A program made the position numbers and the translations under genes. Positions 40,808-48,896 of a stretch of 54,407 nt of DNA are shown here, piece after piece; position 1 is the stretch's first letter, and every line of letters starts with the position of its first letter. The notes under the pieces are model-generated. The model had not been told where the DNA came from. It did no database searches and saw only the letters and a program-made list of their open reading frames with translations. The DNA comes from Flavobacteriales bacterium (GTDB lineage: Bacteria; Bacteroidota; Bacteroidia; Flavobacteriales_F; PHOS-HE28). The stretch lies in contig JADKCV010000022.1 in assembly GCA_016718655.1 (NCBI GenBank), forward strand, positions 1 to 54,407, written 5' to 3'.

Positions 40808-42805
40808 ATGAAACGTCCACTTATCGTTACCGGCACCAGCTTGGGTGTCATCGCAGGAGCGTTCCTGCTGATGAACAGCCTTCCTGGCTGCCGTCCGTCA
40901 GGAACCACCAAGAGCGTGGTGACCGGCGATGCCGCCTCCAAGGTGTATGTTGCCCCCGGCAAGTATGATGAGTTCTACAACTTCGTAAGCGGAGGCTTCA
41001 GCGGACAGATGGCCGTGTACGGCATCCCCAGCGGGCGTCTGCTGCGCGAGATCCCCGTGTTCAGCGTCGATCCCGAGAGCGGCTACGGCTACAGCGAGGA
41101 GACCAAGGGCATGCTCACCACCAGCCATGGATTCATTCCCTGGGACGACAGCCACCATTCGGAACTGTCGCAGACCGACGGTGTTCCCGATGGCAAGTGG
41201 TGCTTCATCAACGGCAACAATACGCCGCGCATCGCGCTGATCGACCTGGGCACCTTCCGTACGGGCAGCATCATCGAGATCCCGAACAGCGCAGGCAACC
41301 ACAGCTCGCCCTTCATCACGGGCAACAGTGAGTACGTGGTGGCCGGCACGCGCTTCAGTGTACCCATGGGTGACGATGCGGCACGCGATGTGCCCATCAA
41401 GACCTACAAGGAGAACTTCAAGGGCAACGTGAGCTTCATCCACCCCGAACCGGAGACCGGGAAGATGAGCATCGCCTTCCAGATCGTGACCCCTGGTGTG
41501 AACTTCGACCTGAGCCACGCCGGTAAAGGACCCAGCGAGGGCTGGTTCTTCTTCAGCTGCTACAATACCGAACAGGCCTACAGCCTGCTGGAGGTGAACG
41601 CCAGCCAGCGCGACAAGGACTTCATCATGGCCGTGAACTGGAAGCTGGCCGAACAGCTGGCCAAGGAAGGCAAGGGCAAGCGTGTGCCCGGCAAGCACCA
41701 CAGCAACTGGTGGAACCACAAGACGCACAGCACCGAGACCACCGTGTACGATGACGTGCTGCAGCTGGACCCCAAGGACCACCCCGGACTGTTGTACTTC
41801 ATGCCCTGCCCCAAGAGCCCGCACGGCTGCGATGTGGACCCCACGGGCAAATACATCGTGGGTAGCGGCAAGCTGGCCGCGCTGATCCCGGTGTTCAGCT
41901 TCGAGAAGATGCAGAAGGCCATTGCGGCCAACGATCTGGAAGGAGACTTCGCCGGCATCCCCGTGCTGAAGTATGAGAGCGTGATCCACGGTGAGGTGAA
42001 GAAGCCCGGTCTCGGGCCCTTGCACACCGAGTTCGATGACAACGGCAATGCCTACACCAGCTTCTTCGTGAGCAGCGAGATCGTGAAGTGGAACGTGGAG
42101 AAACTGGAGGTGCTGGACCGCGTGCCCACCTACTACAGCATCGGTCACCTGAGCGTTCCCGGTGGCGACAGCAAGAAGCCCTGGGGCAAATACGTGATCG
42201 CCTACAACAAGATCACCAAGGACCGTTACCTGCCCACCGGCCCCGAGCTGACCCAGAGCGCACAGCTTTACAGCATCGACGGCGATAAGATGGAACTGCT
42301 GCTGGACTTCCCCACCACGGGCGAGCCGCACTATGCACAGTCCATCCCTGCCGAACTGGTGAAGCCGCGTGAGGTGAAGTTCTTCAAGATCGAGGAGAAC
42401 GAGCACCCCTTCGTGGCCAAGGGTGAGAAGGAGACCAAGATCGAGCGTCGCGGCAAGGAGGTGCATGTGTGGATGACCACCATCCGCTCGCACTTCGCAC
42501 CGGACAATATCGAGGGTGTGAAGCTGGGTGATGAGGTGTACTTCCACGTGACCAACCTGGAGCAGGACTGGGACGTACCGCACGGCTTCGCGATCAAGGG
42601 TGCTGCCAACGCCGAGTTGCTGCTGATGCCCGGGGAGACGCAGACATTGAAATGGGTACCCACCCGTGTGGGCGTGACACCGATGTATTGCACGGACTTC
42701 TGCTCTGCCCTCCACCAGGAGATGCAGGGCTATGTGCGGGTATCACCGGCCAACAGTACAGTACCACTGACCGCATTGACCGTTTCCGTGGACGCGGAAC
42801 TGTAG
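40808..42805 (+). CDS. nosZ: nitrous oxide reductase, clade II (Sec-exported)
   Basis: Reduces N2O to N2 in the periplasm using electrons from cytochrome c. 665 residues. The signal peptide MKRPLIVTGTSLGVIAGAFL is of the Sec type, without a twin-arginine motif; LPGC (25-28) could be a lipid-anchor site. The N-terminal seven-bladed propeller holds the CuZ cluster, with histidine-rich sites such as WDDSHHSEL (His116/His117). The C-terminal cupredoxin domain has the CuA motif C628-x3-C632-x3-H636-x2-M639 in CTDFCSALHQEMQG. Sec export and the order cytochrome c - nosZ - membrane protein - nosL - nosDFY mark the clade II (atypical) type found in many Bacteroidota. Intact, with no missing ligand that I can see. 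Confidence 0.96.
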   Translation: MKRPLIVTGTSLGVIAGAFLLMNSLPGCRPSGTTKSVVTGDAASKVYVAPGKYDEFYNFVSGGFSGQMAVYGIPSGRLLREIPVFSVDPESGYGYSEETKGMLTTSHGFIPWDDSHHSELSQTDGVPDGKWCFINGNNTPRIALIDLGTFRTGSIIEIPNSAGNHSSPFITGNSEYVVAGTRFSVPMGDDAARDVPIKTYKENFKGNVSFIHPEPETGKMSIAFQIVTPGVNFDLSHAGKGPSEGWFFFSCYNTEQAYSLLEVNASQRDKDFIMAVNWKLAEQLAKEGKGKRVPGKHHSNWWNHKTHSTETTVYDDVLQLDPKDHPGLLYFMPCPKSPHGCDVDPTGKYIVGSGKLAALIPVFSFEKMQKAIAANDLEGDFAGIPVLKYESVIHGEVKKPGLGPLHTEFDDNGNAYTSFFVSSEIVKWNVEKLEVLDRVPTYYSIGHLSVPGGDSKKPWGKYVIAYNKITKDRYLPTGPELTQSAQLYSIDGDKMELLLDFPTTGEPHYAQSIPAELVKPREVKFFKIEENEHPFVAKGEKETKIERRGKEVHVWMTTIRSHFAPDNIEGVKLGDEVYFHVTNLEQDWDVPHGFAIKGAANAELLLMPGETQTLKWVPTRVGVTPMYCTDFCSALHQEMQGYVRVSPANSTVPLTALTVSVDAEL

Positions 42806-42888
42806 GAAGGTTCCTCGCTGAGGGTGACCACGGCCCGGAACACCCACCGCTGGTCCTCAAACCCTCATCTTCTTGATCCTGATTGCCC

Positions 42889-43473
42889 ATGAAGCCCATC
42901 TCCCGTGTGATGATCGCCCTGGCCGCACTGTCGCTGCTGGTGCTCCTGTTCGTCCCCATCTGGCGCATTGATCTTGCCGCACCTCAGTATCCGGAAGGCC
43001 TGTTCATCCAGATCTATGCCGACCACTTCGCCGGTGATGTGGAGAAGATCAACGGCCTGAACCACTATATCGGCATGGGCACCATCCATGACGAGATGTT
43101 CCCCGAGTTCGAGTATCTGCCCAAGGTGCTCATCGGACTGGCTGTATTTGGTGTGCTCGCAGCCGTTTGGGGCAAGCGGCAGGGGCTCTTCGCGGGCCTG
43201 ATCACCCTCACGGTCTTCGGGCTGTGGGCGCTCTATGACATGTACAAGTGGGGCTACAGCTATGGCCACGACCTGGATCCGCGCGCGGCGATCAAAGTGG
43301 AGGGCCAGGCATACCAGCCGCCCTTGATCGGCCACAAGAAACTGCTGAACTTCGATGCCTGGTCCACGCCGGATACCGGCGGCTGGATCCTTTTCGGTGT
43401 ACTGGCCCTGCTGGCCGGGGTGTATTTCCTTGAACTTCGTCGGAAGAGACCGGCCAAGCCCATAACTGCATGA
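42889..43473 (+). CDS. nos-cluster membrane protein (NosB-like position)
   Basis: 194 residues from the ATG at 42889 (MKPISRVMIALAALSLLVLL); a TTG six bases earlier is less likely. Four membrane helices can be seen: at the N-terminus, two in the middle (LPKVLIGLAVFGVLAAV, LFAGLITLTVFGLWALYDMY) and one near the C-terminus (GWILFGVLALLAGVYFLE). A periplasmic loop with conserved-looking LNHYIGMGTIHDEMFPE sits after the first helix. Genes in this position, between nosZ and nosL, are usual in clade II clusters and are thought to support NosZ assembly or electron transfer. The role is not established. It overlaps nosL by four bases. Confidence 0.72.
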   Translation: MKPISRVMIALAALSLLVLLFVPIWRIDLAAPQYPEGLFIQIYADHFAGDVEKINGLNHYIGMGTIHDEMFPEFEYLPKVLIGLAVFGVLAAVWGKRQGLFAGLITLTVFGLWALYDMYKWGYSYGHDLDPRAAIKVEGQAYQPPLIGHKKLLNFDAWSTPDTGGWILFGVLALLAGVYFLELRRKRPAKPITA

Positions 43474-43910
43474 TGCGCATGAGTTCCTTCATCCTGTTCA
43501 TAGCCCTTACGCTGCTGTCCTGCACACCAGCGGAACCGACCATTGAATTCGGGAAGGCGGAGTGTGCCCACTGCCGCATGAACGTGGTGGACCGCCAGTA
43601 CGGCGCCGCGCTGGTGACCGAAAAGGGCCGCCAGTACGTGTTCGATGATGTGTCCTGCATGGTGCACTTCGTGGCCAAGGGTACGGTGGCGGAAGGCCAG
43701 GTATCCGCTTGGTACGTGTGCGACCACTCCGCTCCCGGCACCTTGATCGATGCCACCACGGCGCTGTACCTCCATGGGCCGGCATTCCGCAGTCCGATGC
43801 GGGGTGATGTGGCCGCCTTTGCCGGGGAACAAGCGCGGAATACCGCCGCCGCACAAGGCGACGCAGAAGCAATGGATTGGAACGCCGTGCGCCAACTGCT
43901 GGCCGAGTGA
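43470..43910 (+). CDS. nosL: NosL copper-binding lipoprotein
   Basis: 146 residues. Lipoprotein signal MMRMSSFILFIALTLLSC (Cys18). The NosL motif GKAECAHCRMNVVDRQYGA (copper-site CxxCxM, about residues 31-37) is followed by VFDDVSCMVHFV and WYVCDHSAPGTLIDA. NosL is an outer-leaflet copper chaperone that delivers copper to NosZ with the NosDFY transporter. Translationally coupled to the preceding membrane-protein gene; nosD follows after ten bases. Confidence 0.93.
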   Translation: MMRMSSFILFIALTLLSCTPAEPTIEFGKAECAHCRMNVVDRQYGAALVTEKGRQYVFDDVSCMVHFVAKGTVAEGQVSAWYVCDHSAPGTLIDATTALYLHGPAFRSPMRGDVAAFAGEQARNTAAAQGDAEAMDWNAVRQLLAE

Positions 43911-43920
43911 TGGACAGGGG

Positions 43921-45336
43921 ATGAGGGAACTGTTGATCCTCCTACTGGCCTGCCTGAGCGTAACGCATGTGGGTGCCCGAACGTGGAGGTATCGCAGCGG
44001 TGCCGGTGCTTCGCTGCAGACCGTGATCAACGGAACTGCTGCGGGCGATACCGTGCTGGTGGAAGGCACTGTGAGCGAAGGCAGCATCCGGGTGGACCGA
44101 CCGCTGGTACTGCTGGGCGGCGCCGATGCAGTGATCGACGGCGGTGGGGAGGATGACGCGTTGCTGATCACTGCCGATCATGTGACGGTAAAGGGCTTCA
44201 CCATCCGTGGCTCCCGCCGGAGTAATCTGGACGACATGTCGGGCATCAAGGTGAACGAATGCCGTGGCGTGGTGATCGAAGACAATTTCTTGGACAAGTG
44301 CTTCTTCGCGATCTACCTCAGCGGTGTCAAGGATGCGCGGGTCCAAGGCAATACTGTGCTGGGAGAGCCGGGTGAGGAGGACCACATGGCCAACGGCATC
44401 CACCTGTGGAAGTGCAGCAAGGCCACCATCCGCAACAACCGGATCGAGCACCACCGCGACGGCATCTACTTCGAGTTCGTGACGGACTCGCACATCACCG
44501 GCAATACCTCCTTGCACAATCTGCGCTACGGGCTGCACTTCATGTTCAGTCACCGTGATGCGTACGAGGACAACCATTTCGAGGACAATGGGGCCGGCGT
44601 GGCCGTGATGTTCAGCAAGGAGATCGCCATGCGCCGCAACCGCTTCCTGGCCAATCGTGGGGCCAGTGCGTATGGGTTGCTGTTGAAGGAGATCAACGAT
44701 GGCGAGATCATCGGCAATACGTTCCAGGACAACACCACGGGGATCATGATCGACGGTTGCAACCGGATCAACGTGCGCGACAACGAGTTCCGGCTGAACG
44801 GATGGGCCCTTCGGCTCTTCGCCAATGCCATCGACTGCGACTTCCGGGGCAACACCTTCGCAGGCAATACCTTCGACGTGAGCACCAACGGGTCGCTGAT
44901 CCCCAACACCATGAACGGCAACTACTGGGACCGCTACGCGGGCTATGACCTGGATCGCGACGGTCATGGCGATGTACCGCACCGCCCGCTGGGCTTCTTC
45001 ACCCTGCTGGTGGAGATGCAGCCCTACGCCATGGTGTTCTCGCGCAGCCTCTTCGTCTCGCTGCTGGACCGTGCGGAGCGTTTGATCCCCTCGCTGACGC
45101 CTGAGAGCATGAAGGACGACCGGCCCCTGATGCGACCACCGGTGCGAAAGAACCGAGCGGTCGCCGTGGCGAACAAGAGGCTTTTCCCTCATTCAGCATT
45201 CGTCATTTTTCATTCATCATTTTTCATTCCAGCTGGGATGGGGCTGAATGAAAAATGGAGAACATCAGAGCATTCCGTGGTTCTGGTGCATCCATGCATC
45301 TTCCCCCTTGGAGGTCGCTACCAGGATCATGGCTGA
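43921..45336 (+). CDS. nosD: NosD periplasmic copper-processing protein
   Basis: 471 residues from the ATG at 43921. Signal peptide MRELLILLLACLSVTHVGA, then a right-handed parallel beta-helix with many short repeats (IKVNECRGVVIEDNFLDKCF, IHLWKCSKATIRNNRIEHHR, GIMIDGCNRINVRDNEFRLN), the carbohydrate-binding/CASH-type fold of NosD. It works with NosF and NosY to build the CuZ centre of NosZ. The last 55 or so residues (from about KRLFPHSAFVIFHSSFFI) do not look like NosD: they are read from an AT-rich repeat (45190-45258) placed between nosD and nosF. The stop overlaps the nosF start by eight bases. Confidence 0.9.
   Translation: MRELLILLLACLSVTHVGARTWRYRSGAGASLQTVINGTAAGDTVLVEGTVSEGSIRVDRPLVLLGGADAVIDGGGEDDALLITADHVTVKGFTIRGSRRSNLDDMSGIKVNECRGVVIEDNFLDKCFFAIYLSGVKDARVQGNTVLGEPGEEDHMANGIHLWKCSKATIRNNRIEHHRDGIYFEFVTDSHITGNTSLHNLRYGLHFMFSHRDAYEDNHFEDNGAGVAVMFSKEIAMRRNRFLANRGASAYGLLLKEINDGEIIGNTFQDNTTGIMIDGCNRINVRDNEFRLNGWALRLFANAIDCDFRGNTFAGNTFDVSTNGSLIPNTMNGNYWDRYAGYDLDRDGHGDVPHRPLGFFTLLVEMQPYAMVFSRSLFVSLLDRAERLIPSLTPESMKDDRPLMRPPVRKNRAVAVANKRLFPHSAFVIFHSSFFIPAGMGLNEKWRTSEHSVVLVHPCIFPLGGRYQDHG
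45203..45258. repeat. AT-rich repeat element inside the nosD 3' end
   Basis: TCATTTTTCATTC occurs twice in tandem (45203-45215 and 45217-45229), and an inverted copy with one mismatch lies at 45246-45258, forming a hairpin with the second unit. CATTCAGC (45190-45197) and GCTGAATG (45243-45250) add another dyad. The base composition is far more AT-rich than the flanking nosD and nosF. It looks like a mobile or slippage-born extragenic repeat that the nosD frame now reads through. Confidence 0.6.
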
Positions 45337-46066
45337 AGCACGCATCACCTACCACGGTGTGGGCAAGCGCTACGGAAAGCTGTGGGCCTTGCGCAAGGTG
45401 GATTGCGCGTTCCATGCCGGAGAGGTGGTGATGCTGATAGGCCCCAACGCCAGCGGCAAGACCACACTGGTCAAGAGCCTGCTGGGTCTGGCAAGTCCCA
45501 CGGAAGGACACATCACGGTGAACGGCCAGGTGATCGGCACGGACCCCGCCTATCGCAGGTCCATCGGCTACATGCCGCAGATCTCGCAGTTCCCGGCCAC
45601 GCTCACCATCGGCCAGTTGTTGGAGATGATGGCCGACATCCGTGAGCTGCGTGCGGACGAGGTGGAGGACAGCCTGGTGGAGGAACTGGGTCTGAGCGCC
45701 CAGCTGGACAAGCGGCTCTCCACCCTCAGCGGAGGCACCAAACAGAAGGTCAGCGCGGTGCTGGCACTACGCTCGCGGCCCGGCATTTTGGTGATGGACG
45801 AACCCACGGCAGGGCTGGACCCGGTCTCCTCCCAGCGCGTGTTGCAGCGTGCGGCCGCCGTGCGCGATGCCGGAGGCACGGTGCTCATCACCTCGCACCT
45901 GATGGAGGAGGTGGAATCGCTCGCCGATCGCGTGGCCTACCTGGAGGACGGCAACCTGAAGTTCCTGCTGCCGGTGCAGGAGATCCTTTCCTCCACGGGA
46001 AGCACGCGGCTGTCCGAAGCGCTGCCAAGGATGCTGGAGTCCAATGCTTTGTCCCATGTCCTATGA
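45329..46066 (+). CDS. nosF: NosF ABC transporter ATPase
   Basis: 245 residues from the ATG at 45329 (MAEARITYHGVGKRYGK). Walker A GPNASGKTT (38-46), signature LSGGTKQK, Walker B GILVMDEPTAGLD and the switch His in VLITSHLMEE. It powers the NosFY transporter, which supplies material (sulfur or copper-related) for CuZ assembly. Its last codons and stop lie within one arm of a 12-base inverted repeat that spans the gap to nosY. Confidence 0.93.
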   Translation: MAEARITYHGVGKRYGKLWALRKVDCAFHAGEVVMLIGPNASGKTTLVKSLLGLASPTEGHITVNGQVIGTDPAYRRSIGYMPQISQFPATLTIGQLLEMMADIRELRADEVEDSLVEELGLSAQLDKRLSTLSGGTKQKVSAVLALRSRPGILVMDEPTAGLDPVSSQRVLQRAAAVRDAGGTVLITSHLMEEVESLADRVAYLEDGNLKFLLPVQEILSSTGSTRLSEALPRMLESNALSHVL

Positions 46067-46126
46067 CGACTGACCGTTGCTTGTTGCCTCGGACATGTAT
46101 GACAGTTGTCAACAGTCATAGGACAT
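46056..46126. repeat. inverted repeat across the nosF-nosY junction
   Basis: ATGTCCTATGAC (46056-46067) is an exact inverted copy of GTCATAGGACAT (46115-46126), with TAGGACAT repeated in part directly after. The 75-base gap also holds TATGACAGTTG/CAACAGTCATA, an imperfect dyad. It could fold the mRNA between nosF and nosY and adjust their relative output, or be a short repeat element inserted here. Confidence 0.55.
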
Positions 46127-46140
46127 AGGACATTCCCCTC

Positions 46141-46908
46141 ATGCTCAAAGTCTTCAAATACACCCTGATCGATCTGGCGCGCAACCGCTTCGTGCTGGGC
46201 TATGCGCTGCTGATGCTCCTGGTGGCACAGGGTCTGTTCGCGCTGGAGGGCGACCCGACCAAGGCGCTGCTGAGCCTGGTGCAGGTGGTGATGGCCTTGG
46301 TGCCCTTGATCGCATTGGTCTTCACGGTGGTGTACATGTATGACACGCTGGAGTTCACGCAGCTGCTGGCGGTGCAGCCCATGCGGCGCAGTGCCATCCT
46401 TGGTGGGCAGTTGTTGGCCCTGGCCGCAGCGTTGCTCTTGGCGCAGGCGATCGGGCTGGGTCTTCCCCTGTTGGTGCATTCGCCCACGGTGGCGGCGCTG
46501 GTGTTGTCCCTCTCGGGCTCGGCACTGGTGCTGGTTTTCGCCGCGCTGGGTGCGCTGATCGCTTTGAAGCAGCGGGAGAAGGCACGTGGGGTGGGCGTGG
46601 CACTGGCCATCTGGTTCCTCTTTGTGCTGGTGTACGATGCGCTGCTGATGTGGGGCATGTTCACGCTCAGCGACCATCCCATCGAGCCCTTCGTGGTGCC
46701 GCTGGCGGGTATCAACCCCATCGACCTGGCGCGCATCATGGTGATGCTGCAGGTGGACCTGGCCGCCATGATGGGCTACAGCGGCGCCATCTACAAGAAC
46801 TTCTTCGGAAGTGTGGGCGGCACCATCGTGGCCGCGCTGATCCTCGCGCTGTGGGTCGCGGTCCCCGTTCTCTTCGCATTCCGTGTGTTCCGTCGGAAGG
46901 ACCTTTGA
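46141..46908 (+). CDS. nosY: NosY ABC transporter permease
   Basis: 255 residues, six membrane helices (for example FVLGYALLMLLVAQGLFAL, VVMALVPLIALVFTVVYMY, ALVLVFAALGALIALK). The conserved YDTLEFTQLLAVQPMRRSA segment is the coupling region of ABC-2-type permeases of the NosY kind. It pairs with NosF in the inner membrane and works with NosD and NosL to mature NosZ. It starts 75 bases after nosF, across an inverted repeat. Confidence 0.92.
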   Translation: MLKVFKYTLIDLARNRFVLGYALLMLLVAQGLFALEGDPTKALLSLVQVVMALVPLIALVFTVVYMYDTLEFTQLLAVQPMRRSAILGGQLLALAAALLLAQAIGLGLPLLVHSPTVAALVLSLSGSALVLVFAALGALIALKQREKARGVGVALAIWFLFVLVYDALLMWGMFTLSDHPIEPFVVPLAGINPIDLARIMVMLQVDLAAMMGYSGAIYKNFFGSVGGTIVAALILALWVAVPVLFAFRVFRRKDL

Positions 46909-46919
46909 ACCAAGTGGTC

Positions 46920-47402
46920 ATGAATAACCATCCTTCTCTATCCACCTTCCTGATCGGTCTGTCCATCCTTTTCTATGCCTGCGGTCCTGGCAAGGATGAG
47001 CAGCCTGTGGACGGCGCGCACAGCACGGATGCGGTAACGGCTGTACCGGACAGTGCATCGGGACCGCTGCTGGAACTGAACAACGGCGAACGCTGGGTGG
47101 TGAGCCCCCCGATGTTGGTGCCGATTCGACGCATGCAGCAGCGGATCGCTACTGCCATTGAGCCCGGCGCGGCCATCACCCTGGACCATGCCGTCCTGGC
47201 CGATAGCCTGTTCGTGGACCTCGATGCACTTGTGGCGGGATGCACCATGGAAGGCAAGGCGCATGAGGAACTGCACGATTGGTTGATGCCGCACATGCAA
47301 TTGGTGCAGGACCTGGAGAAGACCACCGACACTGCGCAAGCGCGGACCATCCTGCAGCAGTTGGCCACATCCTCGGCGGAGTTCGATCGCTACTTCCAAT
47401 AG
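46920..47402 (+). CDS. lipoprotein of unknown function at the end of the nos operon
   Basis: 160 residues from the ATG at 46920. Lipoprotein signal MNNHPSLSTFLIGLSILFYAC (Cys21). The mature part has a low-complexity linker, then helices with LNNGERWVVSPPMLVPIRRM, LVAGCTMEGKAHEELHDWLM and LVQDLEKTTDTAQARTILQQ. I do not recognise a named family. The GERW...P..M...I pattern followed by a Cys and a His-containing helix recalls small periplasmic heme- or metal-related helical proteins, but that is speculation. It lies 11 bases after nosY, so it is very likely cotranscribed with the nos genes. Confidence 0.7.
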   Translation: MNNHPSLSTFLIGLSILFYACGPGKDEQPVDGAHSTDAVTAVPDSASGPLLELNNGERWVVSPPMLVPIRRMQQRIATAIEPGAAITLDHAVLADSLFVDLDALVAGCTMEGKAHEELHDWLMPHMQLVQDLEKTTDTAQARTILQQLATSSAEFDRYFQ

Positions 47403-47426
47403 GAAGCCACACAAATTCTTCGATCC

Positions 47427-47440
47427 GTGACGATCATCAT
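47427..47440. promoter_or_regulatory. Crp/Fnr-type box upstream of the FAS1 gene
   Basis: GTGACGATCATCAT differs from the DUF2202 box (GTGATGATCATCAC) at two positions, and the flanks also agree (TCC before both, TGCG two bases after). Its centre is 35.5 bases upstream of the end of a weak -7-like TGAAATTG (47462-47469). Confidence 0.5.
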
Positions 47441-47461
47441 GTGCGGATATCATGAACAGGA

Positions 47462-47469
47462 TGAAATTG
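47462..47469 (+). promoter_or_regulatory. weak -7-like element for the FAS1 gene
   Basis: TGAAATTG matches four of six fixed positions of TAnnTTTG. It is chosen because it sits at the same distance from the Crp/Fnr-type box as in the other three promoters and 27 bases before the ATG at 47496. A weak core promoter is what an activator-dependent gene would show. Confidence 0.3.
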
Positions 47470-47495
47470 TCCCCTGTAAACCGAACCAACCGACC

Positions 47496-48068
47496 ATGAA
47501 GATCCCGATGAAACAGAAATGGACACTGGGTGTCCTGTTGCTCCCCTTTCTCGTTGCCTGTGGCGGAGGGGCTTCGGAGCCTGCTGCCGATGCAGCCGCA
47601 ACGACCAGTGAGCCCGGTGCCGGACAGAGCGCCGTGGTGGATGAGATGAGCACACCCACCGTGGTGGGTGTGGCATCCAAGTCGCCCGACCACAAGACAT
47701 TGGTGGCCGCCGTGCTGCATGTGAAATACCAGGACGTTCTCTCCAACGCGGGGCCATTCACCGTCTATGCGCCCACGGACGCCGCCTTCGCCGCGCTGCC
47801 CGAGGGAACCTTGGACAACCTGCTGAAGCCAGAGAACAAGGCAACGCTGGAGGACATCCTGGAGTACCACGTGGCACTGGGCGTGTTCAAGACCGAGAGC
47901 ATGACCAACGGCCGCAGCGTGGGCATGGCGAACGGCGACAATGTGAAGTTCTCCGTGGCCGAGGACGGTACCCAGATGGTGAACGATGCCAAGGTGCTGG
48001 GTTCCGTGGCCGCAAGCAATGGCTTGGTGGTGGTCATCGACAAGGTGCTGTTGCCACCGGCCGAGTAA
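47496..48068 (+). CDS. fasciclin (FAS1) domain lipoprotein
   Basis: 190 residues from the ATG at 47496 (MKIPMKQKWTLGVLLLPFLV, lipobox VAC). After a short acidic/Ala linker, one FAS1 domain fills about 55-188: HKTLVAAVLHVKYQDVLSNA, GPFTVYAPTDAAFAALPEGT and LLKPENKATLEDILEYHVAL, ending SNGLVVVIDKVLLPP. FAS1 domains mediate adhesion or protein contact. It is transcribed on its own behind a Crp/Fnr-type box, so a role in the envelope during N2O respiration is suggested by regulation only. A terminator follows. Confidence 0.88.
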   Translation: MKIPMKQKWTLGVLLLPFLVACGGGASEPAADAAATTSEPGAGQSAVVDEMSTPTVVGVASKSPDHKTLVAAVLHVKYQDVLSNAGPFTVYAPTDAAFAALPEGTLDNLLKPENKATLEDILEYHVALGVFKTESMTNGRSVGMANGDNVKFSVAEDGTQMVNDAKVLGSVAASNGLVVVIDKVLLPPAE

Positions 48069-48121
48069 GGATCCTCTGCCGGACCGATCGGAATGGATCG
48101 GACCGGAATTGGTGAAAGGCG

Positions 48122-48148
48122 ACAAAGGCGTCCCATGGGCGCCTTTGT
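48122..48148 (+). terminator. intrinsic terminator after the FAS1 gene
   Basis: ACAAAGGCG (48122-48130) pairs perfectly with CGCCTTTGT (48140-48148) with a nine-base loop, followed by TGTGT. It lies 54 bases after the FAS1 stop codon. Confidence 0.65.
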
Positions 48149-48411
48149 TGTGTCCGGATGTCCCATGTTTCAAAGGCACTTCCGGTGATACTCCCCTAGT
48201 GGTCCTAAGGCTTTCGCGGGAACTGATCATGGTGAGGTCATGCACGACCACTGGAGGTGATCGTCGCGCGGAAGCAAGCGGAGCCCGTTGACCGTCTCTT
48301 CACTCACTTGATGGACGGTATGCGATCGATCGGATGAGCACCCATTGACCCGGTCCAACGAGGGTCATCCCCGCTTACAGTTCGGCAGTGCAGTGGAGTT
48401 CCTGGTCTTCT
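48149..48411. other. non-coding gap before the convergent OsmC gene
   Basis: About 260 bases between the FAS1 terminator and the end of the OsmC-family gene on the other strand. I see no gene or repeat in it that I can support. Confidence 0.5.
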
Positions 48412-48867
48412 TCAAACCTCCACCTCCATGGCCTCCACCACCTCCACGGTGGGCTCCATGCTCACCTCCGTGATCATGGAGTTGGAGATCAGGCAGGCGG
48501 CCTTGGTCTTTTCCAGGATGCGCTGCCCGCGTTCGCGGTCCTTCTCGTTACCGATGCGCAGCACTGGCTTGAGGCGGATGGCCGTCATGCGGAACTTGCC
48601 CTCCTCCTTGTCCAGGATCCCTTCCGCATCGCAGCGCAGCCCATCGTAGGTGAACTTGGAGAAATCAGCGATGGCCAGGAAAGTGGTCATGAAGCAGGAA
48701 ACGGCCGCTGCCGTGTACAGGTGTTCCGGCGACCATTTCTCCGGGATACCTTCAGGGAACTGCGGCGGGGTTGCCACCTCGATGGAACCGGGGATCTCCG
48801 GTGAGATGAGACGACCTTGGCGGCCTTGTTCCCAGATGACGGATACGTTGAAAGTGTGTGCGTTCAT
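48412..48867 (-). CDS. OsmC-family protein
   Basis: 151 residues from the ATG at 48867 (MNAHTFNVSVIWEQGRQGRL); a TTG at 48900 overlapping the DUF302 stop is less likely. OsmC fold: WSPEHLYTAAAVSCFMTTFL, carrying the first peroxidatic Cys (about Cys59), and TKAACLISNSMITEVSMEPT, carrying the second (about Cys130). Such proteins reduce organic hydroperoxides or handle persulfides with two redox cysteines, both present here. Cotranscribed with DUF302 behind a Crp/Fnr-type box. Confidence 0.87.
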   Translation of the reverse strand: MNAHTFNVSVIWEQGRQGRLISPEIPGSIEVATPPQFPEGIPEKWSPEHLYTAAAVSCFMTTFLAIADFSKFTYDGLRCDAEGILDKEEGKFRMTAIRLKPVLRIGNEKDRERGQRILEKTKAACLISNSMITEVSMEPTVEVVEAMEVEV

Positions 48868-48896
48868 GAAGGTGTTGGTGTTCGGTGATCGATCGG

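Noticed and set aside
40808..40900. Missing twin-arginine signal in NosZ as a defect
   Set aside because: Clade II NosZ proteins are exported by Sec, so this is expected.
40898..42715. 605-residue open frame on the minus strand
   Set aside because: Entirely antisense to nosZ, with shadow-like composition and no domain.
43942..45192. 416-residue minus-strand frame
   Set aside because: Antisense to nosD with no motif; a reverse-frame shadow.
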